Assembly: GCF_022539505.1 (NCBI RefSeq)
Contig: NC_061508.1
Location: forward strand, 267,660,736-267,724,735
From: Lolium rigidum
Lineage: Eukaryota; Streptophyta; Magnoliopsida; Poales; Poaceae
DNA length: 64,000 bases
Direction of reading: 5' to 3'
Shown here piece by piece: positions 33,200 through 46,450 of the stretch; within the stretch, counting starts at the first letter, position 1, and each line of letters starts with the position of its first letter. The notes beneath the pieces were generated by a model. The model was not told the origin of the DNA. It saw only the letters and a program-made list of their open reading frames with translations, and made no database searches. The translations under genes and the position numbers were made by a program.

Positions 33200-34787
33200 T
33201 GATGCGTGCAGTCGACACGTCCGTTGGGAACCCCAAAAGGAAGGTGTGATGCGTACAGTAGCAAGTTTTCCCTCAGAAAGAAACCAAGGTTTATCGAACC
33301 AGGAGGAGCCAAGAAGCACGTCGAAGGTTGATGGCGGCGGGATGTAGTGCGGCGCAACACTAGGGATTCCGGCGCCAACGTGGAACCTGCACAACACAAT
33401 CACAGAACTTTGCCCCAACGTAACAGCGAGGTTGTCAATCTCACCGGCTTGCTGTAACAAAGGATTAGATGTATAGTGTGGATGATGATTGTTTGCAGAA
33501 AACAGTAGAACAAGTATTGCAATAGATTGTATTCGATGTAAAAGAATGGACCGGGGTCCACAGTTCACTAGAGGTGTCTCTCCCATAAGATAAATAGCAT
33601 GTTGGGTGAACAAATTACAGTTGAGCAATTGACAAATAGAGACGGCATGACCATGCACATACATGATATGATGAGTATAGTGAGATTTAATTGGGCATTA
33701 CGACAAAGTACATAGATCGCTATCCAGCATGCATCTATGCCTAAAAAGTCCACCTTCAGGTTATCATCCGAACCCCTTCCAGTATTAAGTTGCAAACAAC
33801 AGACAATTGCATTAAGTATGGTGCGTAATGTAATCAATAACTACATCCTCGGACATAGCATCAATGTTTTATCCCTAGTGGCAACAGCACATCCACGACC
33901 TTAGAACTTTCTGTCACTGTCCCAGATTTAATGGAGGCATGAACCCACTATCGAGCATAAATACTCCCTCTTGGAGTTAAGAGTAAAAACTTGGCCAGAG
34001 CCTCTACTAATAACGGAGAGCATGCAAGATCATAAACAACACATAGGTAATAGATTGATAATCAACATAACATAGTATTCTCTATCCATCGGATCCCAAC
34101 AAACACAACATATAGCATTACAGATAGATGATCTTGATCATGTTAGGCAGCTCACAAGATCCGATGATGAAGCACATAAGGAGAAGACGACCATCTAGCT
34201 ACTGCTATGGACCCATAGTCCAGGGGTGAACTACTCACTCATCACTCCGGAGGCGACCATGGCGGTGAAGAGTCCTCCGGGAGATGATTCCCCTCTCGGC
34301 GAGGGTGCGGAGAGCGATCTCCTGAATCCCCCGAGATGGGATTGGCGGCGGCGTCTCTGGAAGGTTTTCCGTATCGTGGCTCTCGGTACTGGGGGTTTCG
34401 CGACGAAGACTATATGTAGGCGGAAGGGCAGGTCAGGGGGCCACACGAGGGCCCCACACGCCAGGGCCGCACGGCTAGGACCTGGGCCGCGCCGCCCTGT
34501 TGTGGCGGCGCCTCGTGGCCCCACTTCGTCTTCTCTTCGGTCTTCTAGAAGCTTCGTGAAAAATAGGCCCCTGGGCGTTGATTTCATCCAATTCCGAGAA
34601 TATTTCCTTACTAGGATTTCTGAAACCAAAAACGACGAGAAAACAAAGAACGGCTCTTCGGCATCTCGTTAATAGGTTAGTGCCGGAAAATGCATAAATA
34701 TGACATAAAGTATGCATAAAACATGTAGATATCATCAATAATGTGGCATGGAACATAAGAAATTATCGATACGTCGGAGACGTATCG
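33200..34787 (-). mobile_element. 3' LTR of Athila-lineage element E4
   Basis: On the minus strand the LTR starts at 34787 with (C)GATACGTCTCCGACGTATC and ends GACTGCACGCATCA at 33200. A purine-rich tract lies directly beyond 34787, so this is the 3' LTR. It interrupts the gag of E1. It matches 36680-38280 and 55304-56907 closely over its length. Confidence 0.85.
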
Positions 34788-36679
34788 GCATCCCCAAGCT
34801 TAGTTCTCGCTCGTCCCGGCAGGTAAACGATAACAAAGATAATTTCGGAGTGACATGCCATCATAACCTTGATCATACTATTGTAAGCATATGTAATGAA
34901 TGCAGCGATCAAAACAATGGTAATGACATGAGTAAACAAATGAATCATATAGCAAAGACTTTTCATGGATAGTACTTTCAAGACAAGCATCAATAAGTCT
35001 TGCATAAGAGTTAACTCATAAAGCAATAAATCAAAGTAAAGGTATTGAAGCAACACAAAGGAAGATTAAGTTTCAGCGGTTGCTTTCAACTTATAACATG
35101 TATATCTCATGGATATTGTCAATGTAAAGTAATATAACAAGTGCAATATGCAAGTATGTAGGAATCAATGCACGGTTCACACAAGTGTTTGCTTCTTGAG
35201 GTGGAGAGAGATAGGTGAGCTGACTCAACATAAAAGTAAAAGAAAGGCCCTTCGCAGAGGAAGCATTGATTGCTATATTTGTGCTAGAGCTTTGGTTTTG
35301 AAAACAAGAAACAATTTTGTCAACGGTAGTAATAAAGCATATGTGTTATGTAAATTATATCTTACAAGTTGCAAGCCTCATGCATAGTATACTAATAGTG
35401 CCCGCACCTTGTCCTAATTAGCTTGGATTACCGGGATTGTCATCGCAATACACATGTTTTAACCAAGTGTCACAAAGGGGTACCTCTATGCCGCATGTAC
35501 AAAGGTCTAAGGAGAAAGCTCGCATTGGATTTCTCGCTTTTGATTATTCTCAACTTAGACATCCATACCGGGACAACATAGACAACAGATAATGGACTCC
35601 TCTTTAATGCATAAGCATGTAGCAACAATTAATGTTCTCATATGAGATTGAGGATATATGTCGAAAACTGAAACTTCCACCATGGATCATGGCTTTAGTT
35701 AGCGGCCCAATGTTCTTCTCTAACATTATGCATGCTCTAACCATTAAATTAGTGGTAAATCTCCCTTACTTCAGATAAGACGGACATGCATAGCAACTCA
35801 CATGATATTCAACAAAGAGTAGTTGATGGCGTCCCCAGGAACATGGTTATCGCACAACAAGCAACTTAATAAGAGATAAAGTGCATAAGTACATATTCAA
35901 TACCACAATTGTTTTTAAGCTATTTGTCCCATGAGCTATATATTGCAAAGGTAAAGAATGGAAATTTTAAAGGTAGCACTCAAGCAATTTACTTTGGAAT
36001 GGCGGAGAAATACCATGTAGTAGGTAGGTATGGTGGACACAAATGGCATAGTGGTTGGCTCAAGGATTTTGGATGCATGAGAAGTATTCCCTCTCGATAC
36101 AAGGTTTAGGCTAGCAAGGTTATTTGAAACAAACACAAGGATGAACCGGTGCAGCAAAACTTACATAAAGGACATATTGCAAACATTATAAGACTCTGCA
36201 CCGTCTTCCTTGTTGTTCAAACTCAATACTAGAAATTATCTAGACTTTAGAGAGACCAATTATGCAAACCAAATTTTAGCAAGCTCTATGTATTTCTTCA
36301 TTAATGGGTGCAAAGTATATGATGCAAGAGCTTAAACATGAGCACAACAATTTCCAAGTATCAAATTATTCAAGACATTTTAGAATTACTACATGTAGCA
36401 TTTCCCGATTCCAACCATATAACAATTTTAACGAAGAAGATTCAACCTTCGCCATGAATACTATGAGTAAAGCCTAAGGACATATTTGTCCATATGCAAC
36501 AACGGAGCGTGTCTCTCTCCCACACAATGAATGCTAGGATCCATTTTATTCAAACAAAACAAAAACAAAAACAAACCGACGCTCCAAGCAAAGCACATAA
36601 GATGTGATGGAATAAAAATATAGTTTCAGGGGAGGAACCTGATAATGTTGTCGATGAAGAAGGGGATGCTTTGGGCATC
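34788..36679 (-). mobile_element. Internal 3' region of element E4
   Basis: On the minus strand the block ends in AAGCTTGGGGATGC, the polypurine tract, next to the LTR. The rest is the non-coding 3' region of Athila elements. It matches 38281-39792 almost end to end, and more weakly the 42488-44276 region on the other strand. No long frame is credible. Confidence 0.7.
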
Positions 36680-38280
36680 TGATGGCGTGTATTTCACACG
36701 TTCGTTGGGCAACCCCAAGAGGAAGGTATGATGCGCACAGCAGCAAGTTTTCCCTCAGAAAGAAACCAAGGTTTATCGAACCAGGAGGAGCCAAGAAGCA
36801 CGTTGAAGGTTGATGGCGGCGGGATGTAGTGCGGCGCAACACCGGGGATTCCGGCGCCAACGTGGAACTCCGCACAACACAACCAAAGTACTTTGCCCCA
36901 ACGAAACAAGTGAGGTTGTCAATCTCACCGGCTTGCTGTAACAAAGGATTAACCGAATTGTGTGGAAGATGATTGTTTGCAGAGAAAATAGTAAAACAAG
37001 TATTGCAGCAGATTTGTATTTCGAGTATTAAAAGAATGGACCGGGGTCCACAGTTCACTAGAGGTGTCTCTCCCATAAGATAAAAGCATGTTGGGTGAAC
37101 AAATTACAGCGGGCAATTGACAAATAGAGAGGGCATAACAATGCACATACATGTCATGATAATTATAGTGAGATTTAATTGGGCATTACGACAAAGTACA
37201 TAGACCGCCATCCAACTGCATCTATGCCTAAAAAGTCCACCTTCGAGGTTATCGTCCGAACCCCCTCCGGTATTAAGTTGCAAAGCAACGAGACAATTGC
37301 ATTAAGTATGGTGCGTAATGTAATCAATAACTACATCCTCGGACATAGCATCAATGTTTTATCCCTAGTGGCAACAAGCACAACACAACCTTAGAACTTT
37401 CGTCACTCGTCCCGTGTGTCAATGCGGGCATGAACCCACTATCGAGCATAAATACTCCCTCTTGGAGTTAAGAGCAAAAACTTGGCCGAGCCTCTACTAA
37501 TAACGGAGAGCATGCAAGATCATAAACAACACATATGTAATAACTTGATAATTAACATAACATGGTATTCTCTATCCATCGGATCCCGACAAACACAACA
37601 TAGAGTATTACAGATAGATGATCTTGATAATGTTAGGCAGCTCACAAGATCCAACAATGAAGCACAATGAGGAGAAGACAACCATCTAGCTACTGCTATG
37701 GAACCAAAGTCCAGGGGTGAACTACTCACTCATCACTCCGGAGGCGACCATGGCGGTGTAGAGTCCTCCGGGAGATGAATCCCCTCTCCGGCAGGGTGCC
37801 GGAGGAGATCTCCAGAATCCCCCGAGATGGGATTGGCGGCGGCGGCGTCTCAGTAAGGTTTTCCGTATCGTGGTTTTTCGCCTAAGGGGTTTCGCGACGG
37901 AGGATTTAAGTAGGCGGAAGGGCAGAGTCGGGGGGATGACGAGGGGCCCACACCACAGGGTGGCACGGCCCCCCCTTGGCCGCGCCGCCTTGTGGTTTGG
38001 CCACCTCGTGGCCCCACTTCGTATGCTCTTCGGTCTTCTGGAAGGTTCGTGGCAAAATAGGCCCCTGGGTCTTCGTTTCGTCCAATTCCGAGAATATTTC
38101 GTTACTAGGATTTCTGAAACCAAAAACAGCAGAAAACAACAACTGGCACTTCGGCATCTTGTTAATAGGTTAGTTCCAGAAAATGCACGAATATGACATA
38201 AAGTGTGCATAAAACATGTAGGTATCATCAATAATATGGCATAGAACATAAGAAATTATCGATACGTCGGAGACGTATCA
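36680..38280 (-). mobile_element. 3' LTR of Athila-lineage element E5
   Basis: On the minus strand it starts TGATACGTCTCCGACGTATC at 38280 and ends in CACGCCATCA at 36680. A polypurine tract lies just beyond 38280. Its left edge cuts the internal region of E4 after GGGCATC, so E5 is probably inserted in E4. Confidence 0.85.
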
Positions 38281-39792
38281 AGCATCCCCAAGCTTAGTTA
38301 CGCTCGTCCCGAGCGAGGTAAAACGATAACAAAGATAATTTCTGAAGTGACATGCCATCATAACCTTGATCATACTATTTGTAAACATATGTAATGAATG
38401 CAGCGATCAAAACAATGGTAATGACATGAGTAAACAAGTGAATCATAAGGCAAAGACTTTTCATGAATAGTACTTCAAGACATGCATCAATAAGTCTTGC
38501 ATAAGAGTTAACTCATAAAGCAATAAATCAAAGTAAAGGTATTGAAGCAACACAAAGGAAGATTAAGTTTCAGCGGTTGCTTTCAACTTGTAACATGTAT
38601 ATCTCATGGATAATTGTCAACATAGAGTAATATAACAAGTACAATATGCAAGTATGTAGGAATCAATGCATAGTTCACACAAGTGTTTTCTTCTTGAGGT
38701 GGAGAGAGATAGGTGAACTAACTCAACATAAAAGTAAAAAGAATGGTCCTTCAAAGAGGAAAGCATCGATTGCTATATTTGTGCTAGAGCTGAAACAATT
38801 TTGTCAACGGTAGTAATAAAGCATATGAGTTATGTAAATTATATCTTACAAGTTGCAAGCCTCATGCATAGTATACTAATAGTGCCCGCACCTTGTCCTA
38901 ATTAGCTTGGACTACCGGATCTTTGCAATGCACATGTTTTAACCAAGTGTCACAATGGGGTACCTCCATGCCGCCCTGTACAAAGGTCTAAGGAGAAAGC
39001 TCGCATTTTGGATTTCTCGCTTTTGATTATTCTCAACTTAGACATCCATACCGGGACAACATGGACAACAGATAATGGACTCCTCTTTAATGCATAAGCA
39101 TGTGGCAACAATTATTATTCTCATATGAGATTGAGGATATATGTCCAAAACTGAAACTTCCACCATGATTCATGGCTTTAGTTAGCGGCCCAATGCTCTT
39201 CTCTAACAATATGCATGCTCCAACCATTAAGGTGGTAGATCTCTCTTACTTCAGACAAGACGGACATGCATAGCAACTCACATGATATTCAACAAAGAAT
39301 AGTTGATGGCGTCCCCGTAAGCATGGTTATCGCACAACAAGCAACTTAATAAGAGATAAAGTGCATAAGTACATATTCAATACCACAATAGTTTTTAAGC
39401 TATTTGTCCCATGAGCTATATATTGCAAAGGTGAATGATGGAATTTTAAAGGTAGCACTCAAGCAATTTACTTTGGAATGGCGGATAAATACCATGTAGT
39501 AGGTAGGTATGGTGGACACAAATGGCATAGTGGTTGGCTCAAGGATTTTGGATGCATGAGAAGTATTCCCTCTCGATACAAGGTTTAGGCTAGCAAGGTT
39601 ATTTGAAACAAACACAAGGATGAATGGTACAGCAAAACTCACATAAAAGTCATATTGTAAACATTATAAGAATCTACACCGTCTTCCTTGTTGTTCAAAA
39701 CTCAATACTAGATGTTATCTAGACTCTAGAGAAACCAAATATGCAAACCAAATTAGCAAGCTCTAAGTATTTCTTCATTATCAAAAAAAGAG
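38281..39792 (-). mobile_element. Internal 3' region of element E5, cut by the assembly gap
   Basis: This block is a near copy of 34788-36300. It runs into the N gap, and the 5' part and 5' LTR of E5 are missing. Confidence 0.7.
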
Positions 39793-39892
39793 NNNNNNNN
39801 NNNNNNNNNNNNNNNNNNNNNNNNNNNNNNNNNNNNNNNNNNNNNNNNNNNNNNNNNNNNNNNNNNNNNNNNNNNNNNNNNNNNNNNNNNNN
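39793..39892. other. Assembly gap of 100 N
   Basis: Exactly 100 N, the usual placeholder for a gap of unknown size. It falls inside the retrotransposon nest. Confidence 0.99.
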
Positions 39893-40029
39893 CCCGAATA
39901 CTTGTCTATGAGCATTTACAGTGAATCCTTCATCGAAACTGCTTGTCAACACCTTCTGCTCCTCGTTGGGATCGACATTCTTACTTATCGAAGATACTAC
40001 GATACACCCCCTATACTTGTGGGTCATCA
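39893..40029 (+). mobile_element. Last 137 bases of the LTR of Athila element E3
   Basis: The sequence matches 45662-45799 and ends in the same TTGTGGGTCATCA. It is joined directly to the middle of the RNase H domain, without primer site, gag or reverse transcriptase. Confidence 0.85.
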
Positions 40030-41610
40030 ATCATGCTGCAATTAGATACCTTATGGAAAAGAAAGATGCTAAGCCAAGGCTTATTAGATGGGTGCTTCTT
40101 TTGCAAGAATTTGATTTACATATTATAGATAGGAAAGGTGCTGATAATCCCGTTGCTGATAATTTGTCTAGATTGGAGAATATTGCTTATGATCCTGTTC
40201 CTGTTAATGATAGTTTTCCAAATGAACAATTGGCTGTAATTAAGGTGAGATCGCGAGATAGTCCTTGGTATGCTGACTATGCTAACTTTATTGTATCCAA
40301 GTACTTGCCTCCAACCTTTTCAGCTCAGCAAAGGAGGAAATTCTATTATGACTTGAGGCATTATTTTTGGGATGACCCACACTTATATAAAGAAGGAGTG
40401 GATGGTATTCTGCGAAGATGTGTTCCCGAATATGAACAACAAGAGATATTGAGTAAGTGTCATGGTAGTGTTTATGGAGGACATCACGCCGGAGATAGAA
40501 CCGCGCAAAAGGTTCTACAATCATGTTTCTATTGGCCAACTCTCTTCAAAGATGCAAGAAAGTTTATTTTATCTTGTGATGAATGTCAAAGGGTTGGAAA
40601 TATCTCCAGACGCAATGAAATGCCTATGAATTATACTCTTGTTATTGAACCATTCGATTGTTGGGGATTTGACTTCATGGGTCCTTTCCCTTCTTCAGAA
40701 GGTAACACTCATATACTTGTCGCTGTTGATTATGTTACTAAATGGGTGGAAGCCATACCCACAAAAAGTTCTGATGGTGAGACCTCTTTAAGAATGCTTT
40801 TAGATATTATTTTTCCTAGATTTGGAGTTCCTAGATATCTTATGACTGATGGAGGTTCTCATTTTATTCATGGTGGTTTTAGAAAAACTCTTGCTAAATA
40901 TGGTATTAATCATAGAATTGCTTCGACTTATCATCCTCAAACTAGTGGGCAAGTAGAATTATCAAATAGAGAGATTAAATCTATCTTGCAAAAGACTCGT
41001 TAATAAATCTAGAAAGAAGCTGGGCTAGTAAATTGAAGGAAGCACTATGGGCTTATAGAACCGCTTATAAAAATCCTATGGGTATGTCACCATATAAAAT
41101 GGTTTATGGGAAAGCTTGTCATTTACCTTTAGAACTAGAGCACAAAGCTTATTGGGCATGTAAGAGAACTAAATAAAGATCCTAAACTTGCTAGGTAAGA
41201 AAAGATTGCTACAATTGAGTTCTCTAGATGAATGGAGAAGTGAAGCTTATGAAAATGCTAAACTCTTTAAAGAGAAAGTTAAGAAATGGCATGATAGAAG
41301 AATTATCAAAAGAGAATTTAATGTTGGAGATAAAGTCCTATTGTATCGGTCTCCTCTCAGATTTTTTGCAGGGAAATTACTCTCAAAATGGGAAGGACCA
41401 TATGTCATTGTGGAGGTGTATCATTCAGGGGCAATTAAAATTAGTTCTCTGCAAGGTAATGCCACACAAGTGGTGAATGGACAAAGACTCAAGCATTATA
41501 TCTCCGGTGATTCTTATAATGAAGATGTTGATGTTATTCGAGTGGTAACTCCGGAAGCTTTCATCAAAGGCCAAATTGACGATTCGCACGGTTCGACTTT
41601 GAATAGGTAA
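40030..41610 (+). pseudogene. Athila-lineage pol remnant: RNase H end and integrase
   Basis: The frame enters in RNase H ([13 protein letters not shown], then [16 protein letters not shown]). The integrase follows with its zinc finger ([19 protein letters not shown]) and a DDE triad at about 40671, 40848 and 40956. A stop comes at 41001 after ILQKTR. The continuing blocks ([50 protein letters not shown]) are in other frames, so at least two or three frameshifts are present. The last open part ends at 41610. It represents only the 3' half of a pol gene. Confidence 0.9.
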
Positions 41611-41944
41611 CAAGATCTGGTAATAAAAAGTCTGCGTTTAACTTTCCGAACAATGTTTTTGCTATTTTCGGAAAATATGAAAAATTACGAGATCGAAACG
41701 GAGTGGAGGAGACGCACGAGGGCGTGCCCCATAGGCCGGCGCGGGGCCCAGCCTGGCCGCGCCGCCCTATGAGGACAGCCCCTCGCTGTCCCTCTACGAC
41801 TCTGGTTCGACCTGGTACTTTCCTTCTGTCGTGAAAATTTCTGTTATATAATCCCCGGACCCCTGGAGGTCCGTATATCGTTTTCTCGTCGCGTTTTGTT
41901 TCGAGCTGTTTTCTGCCAGGATCTGTTTTTGATCTAGAAGCACC

Positions 41945-42487
41945 ATGGTCTCCAACAACAAGGGTAAGGAGCTTTCGGAGGAAGATATTCAAAATCCCGA
42001 GTGGAAAGAGGTGGACGGGAGTGTCGAGGAAGAAGATGAAGAAGAAGTGAAGGAAGACTCGCATGCATACCCGCGTGCCACCGTCGCAAGCATCGAGGTG
42101 GTGGAAAATCCTCTCAGTTCCAAGAAGAGCGCAAGAATTCGCACCGGGGGAAAAGTTCCACGTCACTTCCTAGCTCCAAAGACATCTTCTCTAGGCACCT
42201 ACAACCCCTTCCACACTCTAATTTACAATAGTCAAATTGAAAGGATTCCCAAGGCGGTATTGCCTAGCAAGTGGGATATAGATCGTTCTAACACTGCAGG
42301 AAGGATGAAGCCTGAAGCTGAAGAGTGGGGAAGCAACTCTAAGAGTTGGGACTTGCCGTCGGATATACTTCTTAACCGCGTCGAGCACAATTCGGAGATG
42401 ATCCGCAACCTCATGTACAAGATTGATGAGCTAAAGGAGCTTGTTGAGAAGCTTATCAAGAATTCATCACCACCGCCGAAGGAGTAA
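41945..42487 (+). CDS. Extra ORF downstream of pol in Athila element E3, 180 aa
   Basis: An intact frame starts MVSNNKGKELSEEDIQ and continues with an acidic run (residues about 30-46, rich in Glu). A basic stretch follows (SSKKSARIRTGGKVPRHFLA). The C-terminal third (HNSEMIRNLMYKIDELKELV) looks like a coiled coil and ends NSSPPPKE. It sits between pol and the 3' LTR, where Athila elements may carry an env-like or other additional ORF. No signal peptide or membrane segment is seen, so it is not an envelope protein in form. I know similar ORFs from grass repeats but no function. It is intact although pol next to it is decayed. Confidence 0.6.
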   Translation: MVSNNKGKELSEEDIQNPEWKEVDGSVEEEDEEEVKEDSHAYPRATVASIEVVENPLSSKKSARIRTGGKVPRHFLAPKTSSLGTYNPFHTLIYNSQIERIPKAVLPSKWDIDRSNTAGRMKPEAEEWGSNSKSWDLPSDILLNRVEHNSEMIRNLMYKIDELKELVEKLIKNSSPPPKE

Positions 42488-44276
42488 TTCATCATCGGCA
42501 TTGGCACCCCTTGGTTTGTTCCAAGCTTGGGGGAGTGCCGCGGTATCACATCATCACTATCTTTTACCTTTTTACTATCAAGTAGTGTCATATCATGAGT
42601 AGGGAAGTTATCATATAAGATGTGTTGCGGTATGGAAGTATCTCTCTTTAGTTGGTTATCTATGTATCCCTTGGTGTGAGTTATCGTTATGGAATATTAA
42701 TGAGAAGTTTTATCATTTACATATTGCACATCTTATTTTAGTTTGCAATCTCTATTATATGATTGATCTTGTTGTTAGTATTGGTATCACTTTGGGAGCA
42801 TTGAGTAAATCTATTTGGTTTTGGCAAACTTAGCATTCGTCAATAGCAACAACACTTTGAGTTTAAGAAGAAAAGAGGAAATACATGTAGATATGTTGTT
42901 TCATTATCTTTCTTTCTTGTTAGCTCCTAGCTTAGTATTCTGAAGTTAAAATTGTTTGTGCTTACAAGGAAAATGCATGATTGTTTCTATCACATGTATA
43001 TTTGTTTGTTTCCCTCAACTCTTATGCTTGCTAATCAACCTTGCTAGCCAAAGACCTGTACTGAGAGGGAATGCTTCTCGTGCATCCAAACCCTTAAACC
43101 AAACCTATGCCATCAGTGTCCACCATAACTACCTACTATGTGGTATTTTCCTGCCATTCCAAGTAAATACTTCATGTGCTACCTTTAAACAATTCAAAAG
43201 TTATCATCCCTTATTTGTGTCAATGTTTCATAGCTCATGAGGAAGTATGTGGTGTTTTATCTTTCAATCTTGTTGAGCAGCTTTCACTAATGGACTAGTG
43301 GCTTCATCACTTATCCTATAATTTTGCAAAAAGAGCTGGCAACAGGGTTCCCAGCCCCAATTAATCAACTTTCATTAATAACTCTCTTCACATGTTTTGC
43401 CCTGATTCATCAGTAAGCAACTTAATTTTGCAATAGACACTCCTCCATGGTATGTGAAATGTTGGAAGGCACCCGAGGATTCGGTTAGCCATGGCTTGAG
43501 AAAGCAAAGGTTGGGAGGAGTGTCATCCTTAAATAAACTAAAGTACATGTGTAAACAAAAGAGAAGGGGGATGATCTACCTTGCTGGTGGAGATAATGTC
43601 CTTCATGGGAGCCGCTCTTTCGAAGTCTGTTTGGCAAGGGGGTTAGAGTACCCACTACCATTCGTTGACAACAACAAACACCTCTCAAAACTTTACTTTT
43701 ATGCTCTCTATATGATTTCAAAACTTAAAAAGCTCTAGCACATGATTTAATCCCTGCTTCCCTGTGCGAAGGGCCTATCTTTTACTTTATGTTGAGTCAG
43801 TAAACCTATTTCCCTCTGTCTTAAGCAAGCAGTTGAGTTGTTGTGATCAAACCATTTATAGTGTAATCTACTTAATCATGCCTTTTATTCTTCCTTGTTT
43901 AGTACAAGTTTTATCCGAATGAATATAGCTTTGAAGGTTATCAATGATTATGAGGAGATTATTATGATTGAGTATGCAAGTTTTGCCATATAAGCTTTAA
44001 TATAAGAGCGCTGCTCGATAGATAAGTACAATCTGTCAATTGTTCTCTGACCAAGAACGAAGTTTGCCATCACCAATTATGATTTCCTATGCACCTTTAT
44101 TTGTGATTTCCTTTTACTTGTTTCAAGTTGAATCATATGAGGAAGTTGTTCACTAGAATGTCTTGTGTGAATTAATATGATGCTTCTTGTCCGTATTTTA
44201 TTTATCGACTCTTCACTCCATATACATGTGGTCTTGTTTACTGAGTTCAGTTTCGCTTGGGGACAAGCGAAGTCTA
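42488..44276 (+). mobile_element. Non-coding 3' region of Athila element E3
   Basis: No credible gene. Parts (for example near 43070-43240) match the minus-strand internal regions of E4 and E5, so these families share their 3' non-coding segment. Short frames here are chance. Confidence 0.6.
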
Positions 44277-44290
44277 AGCTTGGGGGGAGT
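44277..44290 (+). other. Polypurine tract of E3
   Basis: AAGCTTGGGGGGAG with one T precedes the LTR start. A small hairpin (CGCTTGGGGACAAGCG) stands 10 bases upstream. Confidence 0.8.
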
Positions 44291-45799
44291 TGATACGTCC
44301 ATTTTTCATCACTATTTTATATCATAATTTACTGTTATTTATTGATATATTTCATATTTAGAGATGATACTTATGTTATTTCACCTATTTTGCATGTTTC
44401 ATGATTATTGGAGAATCGCTCACCGGAGTCGGGATTCCGCTGGAAAAAGCACCGTCGAGAATGCAATATTTCGGAAGATCAACAATTGACGGCAATTACA
44501 CCGAAGATCTTATTTTTCCGGAAGACGAAGCCAGCCAAAAGGAGGGACCGAGGAAGGCCGCCATGGCCCCCCATAGGCCGGCGCGGGCCCTGCCCTGGCC
44601 GCGCCGCCTGGTGGGGAGGGGGCCCACAGCCCCCTTCGGTCGCCTCTCTTTCGCGTACTTCTTCGCCCCGAAAACCTAAGCTCCAGAGGATAATCGCAAG
44701 GAGACACAGCCGCCTCTGCGGGGTGGAAAACACCAGAGAGAAAAGAGCTCTCCAGCAGGCTGAAATCCGCCGGGGAAATTCCTTCCCGGAGGGGGAAATC
44801 GACGCCATCGTCACCGTCATCGAGCTGGAAATCATTGGGATCATCATCACCATCATCTCCATCATCATCAAAGCCATCTCCACCGCTACACCTCGTCACC
44901 GCTGTAACATCTAGGGTTGAATCTTTATTGTTTGGTACGGGAAACTCTCCCGGTACTGATTACTCCTTGTTATTGATGCTATTGAGTGAAACCATTGAAC
45001 CAAGATTTATGTTCAGATTGTTATTCATCATCATATCACCTCTGATCATGTTCCATATGATGTCTCGTGAGTAGTTCGTTTAGTTCTTGAGGACATGGGT
45101 GAAGTCTAAATGTTAGTAGTGAATTATGTTGGGTAATATTCAATGTTATGATATTTAAGTTGTGGTGTTATTCTTCTAGTGGTGTCATGTGAACGTCGAC
45201 TACATGATACTTCACCTTTATGGCCCTAGGGGAATACATCTTGTATTCGTTTGCTAATTATGGGGTTGCCGGAGTGACAGAAACCTGAACTCCCGTTGGT
45301 ATATCGATGCAGGAGGGATAGCAGGATCTCAGAGTTTAAGGCTGTGATTAGATTTATCTTAATTACTTTCTTGTATTTGCGGATGCTTGCAAGGGGTATA
45401 ATCACAAGTATGTATTAGTCCTAGGAAGGGCGGTGCATTAGCATAGGTTCACCCACACAACACTTATCAAAACAATGAAGATTAATCAGCTATATGAAGC
45501 GAAAGCACTAGACTAAATTCCCGTGTGTCCTCAAGAACGTTTGGTCATTATAAGTAAACAAACCGGCTTGTCCTTTGTGCTAAAAAGGATTGGGCCACTC
45601 GCTGCAATTATTACTCTCGCATTTTACTTACTTGTACTTTATTCATTTGCTATATCAAAACCCCCGAATACTTGTCTGTGAGCATTTACAGTGAATCCTT
45701 CATCGAAACTGCTTGTCAACACCTTCTGCTCCTCGTTGGGTTCGACACTCTTATTTATCGGAAGTACTACGATACACCCCCTATACTTGTGGGTCATCA
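44291..45799 (+). mobile_element. 3' LTR of Athila element E3
   Basis: The LTR starts TGATACGTCCATTTTTCATC and ends TTGTGGGTCATCA. Its last 137 bases match the fragment at 39893-40029. A GC-rich stretch at 44550-44650 and CATCATCACC-type repeats near 44840 lie inside it. Confidence 0.88.
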
Positions 45800-46450
45800 G
45801 GGTGCAGGGGCATCCCCAAGTTTGAGCTTTTGTCCATTCTTCATCTCATCACATCATTCTTCTCTCCCTACACTTGAAAACTTCCGTCATACAAAACTTC
45901 ACACAATTCTCTATTAGCAGTATTAGTACAATCAAAATAAACAAACCCACTTGGATTCATTACCAACATATATCAAACATCTATTAAAGCATTAGATACT
46001 GTAGCAACCTTTAAAAAAGCTCTTTGATCAAAAGAACTAAAAAATAAAGCGATTTAAGAGGCAAATACGTACAAATGCAAATAGTGCAGAAATCTGTCAA
46101 AACAGAACAGCAGGTAAAGATCATTATTTTTGAAAATCCTCTGTTGCTTATCTCGAAAAGTGGTCAACTAACGAAAGTTAGATAATAACCTGGGGCATAT
46201 GCATAAAAATGACAACTCAAAATTCCTCTCTGGATATTTATATGAATTTTTATGGTGACAACACAGAATCTGTTTTTAGGACATCAACTTCCCCAAATAT
46301 TAGTTTCTTCCTATTAGAGGCTATTCTTGGCACAAAAACGAAATAAAAATGATAAGGGGAGGTTATTACAGTGCTAATAACTTCCAAGACTCAACATAAA
46401 ATAAAATTACAAAAACAAAACAATGGGTTGTCTTCCATGAGCGCTTTTCT

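Noticed and set aside
33200..38280. Many ORFs of 70-180 codons in the LTRs (for example 36546-37076 and 37722-38249, minus)
   Set aside because: The same frames recur in every LTR copy, including the solo LTR. They have no known domain and are explained by the repeat.
39719..40030. Minus-strand ORF across the N gap
   Set aside because: It includes 34 unknown residues from the gap and reads LTR sequence backwards.
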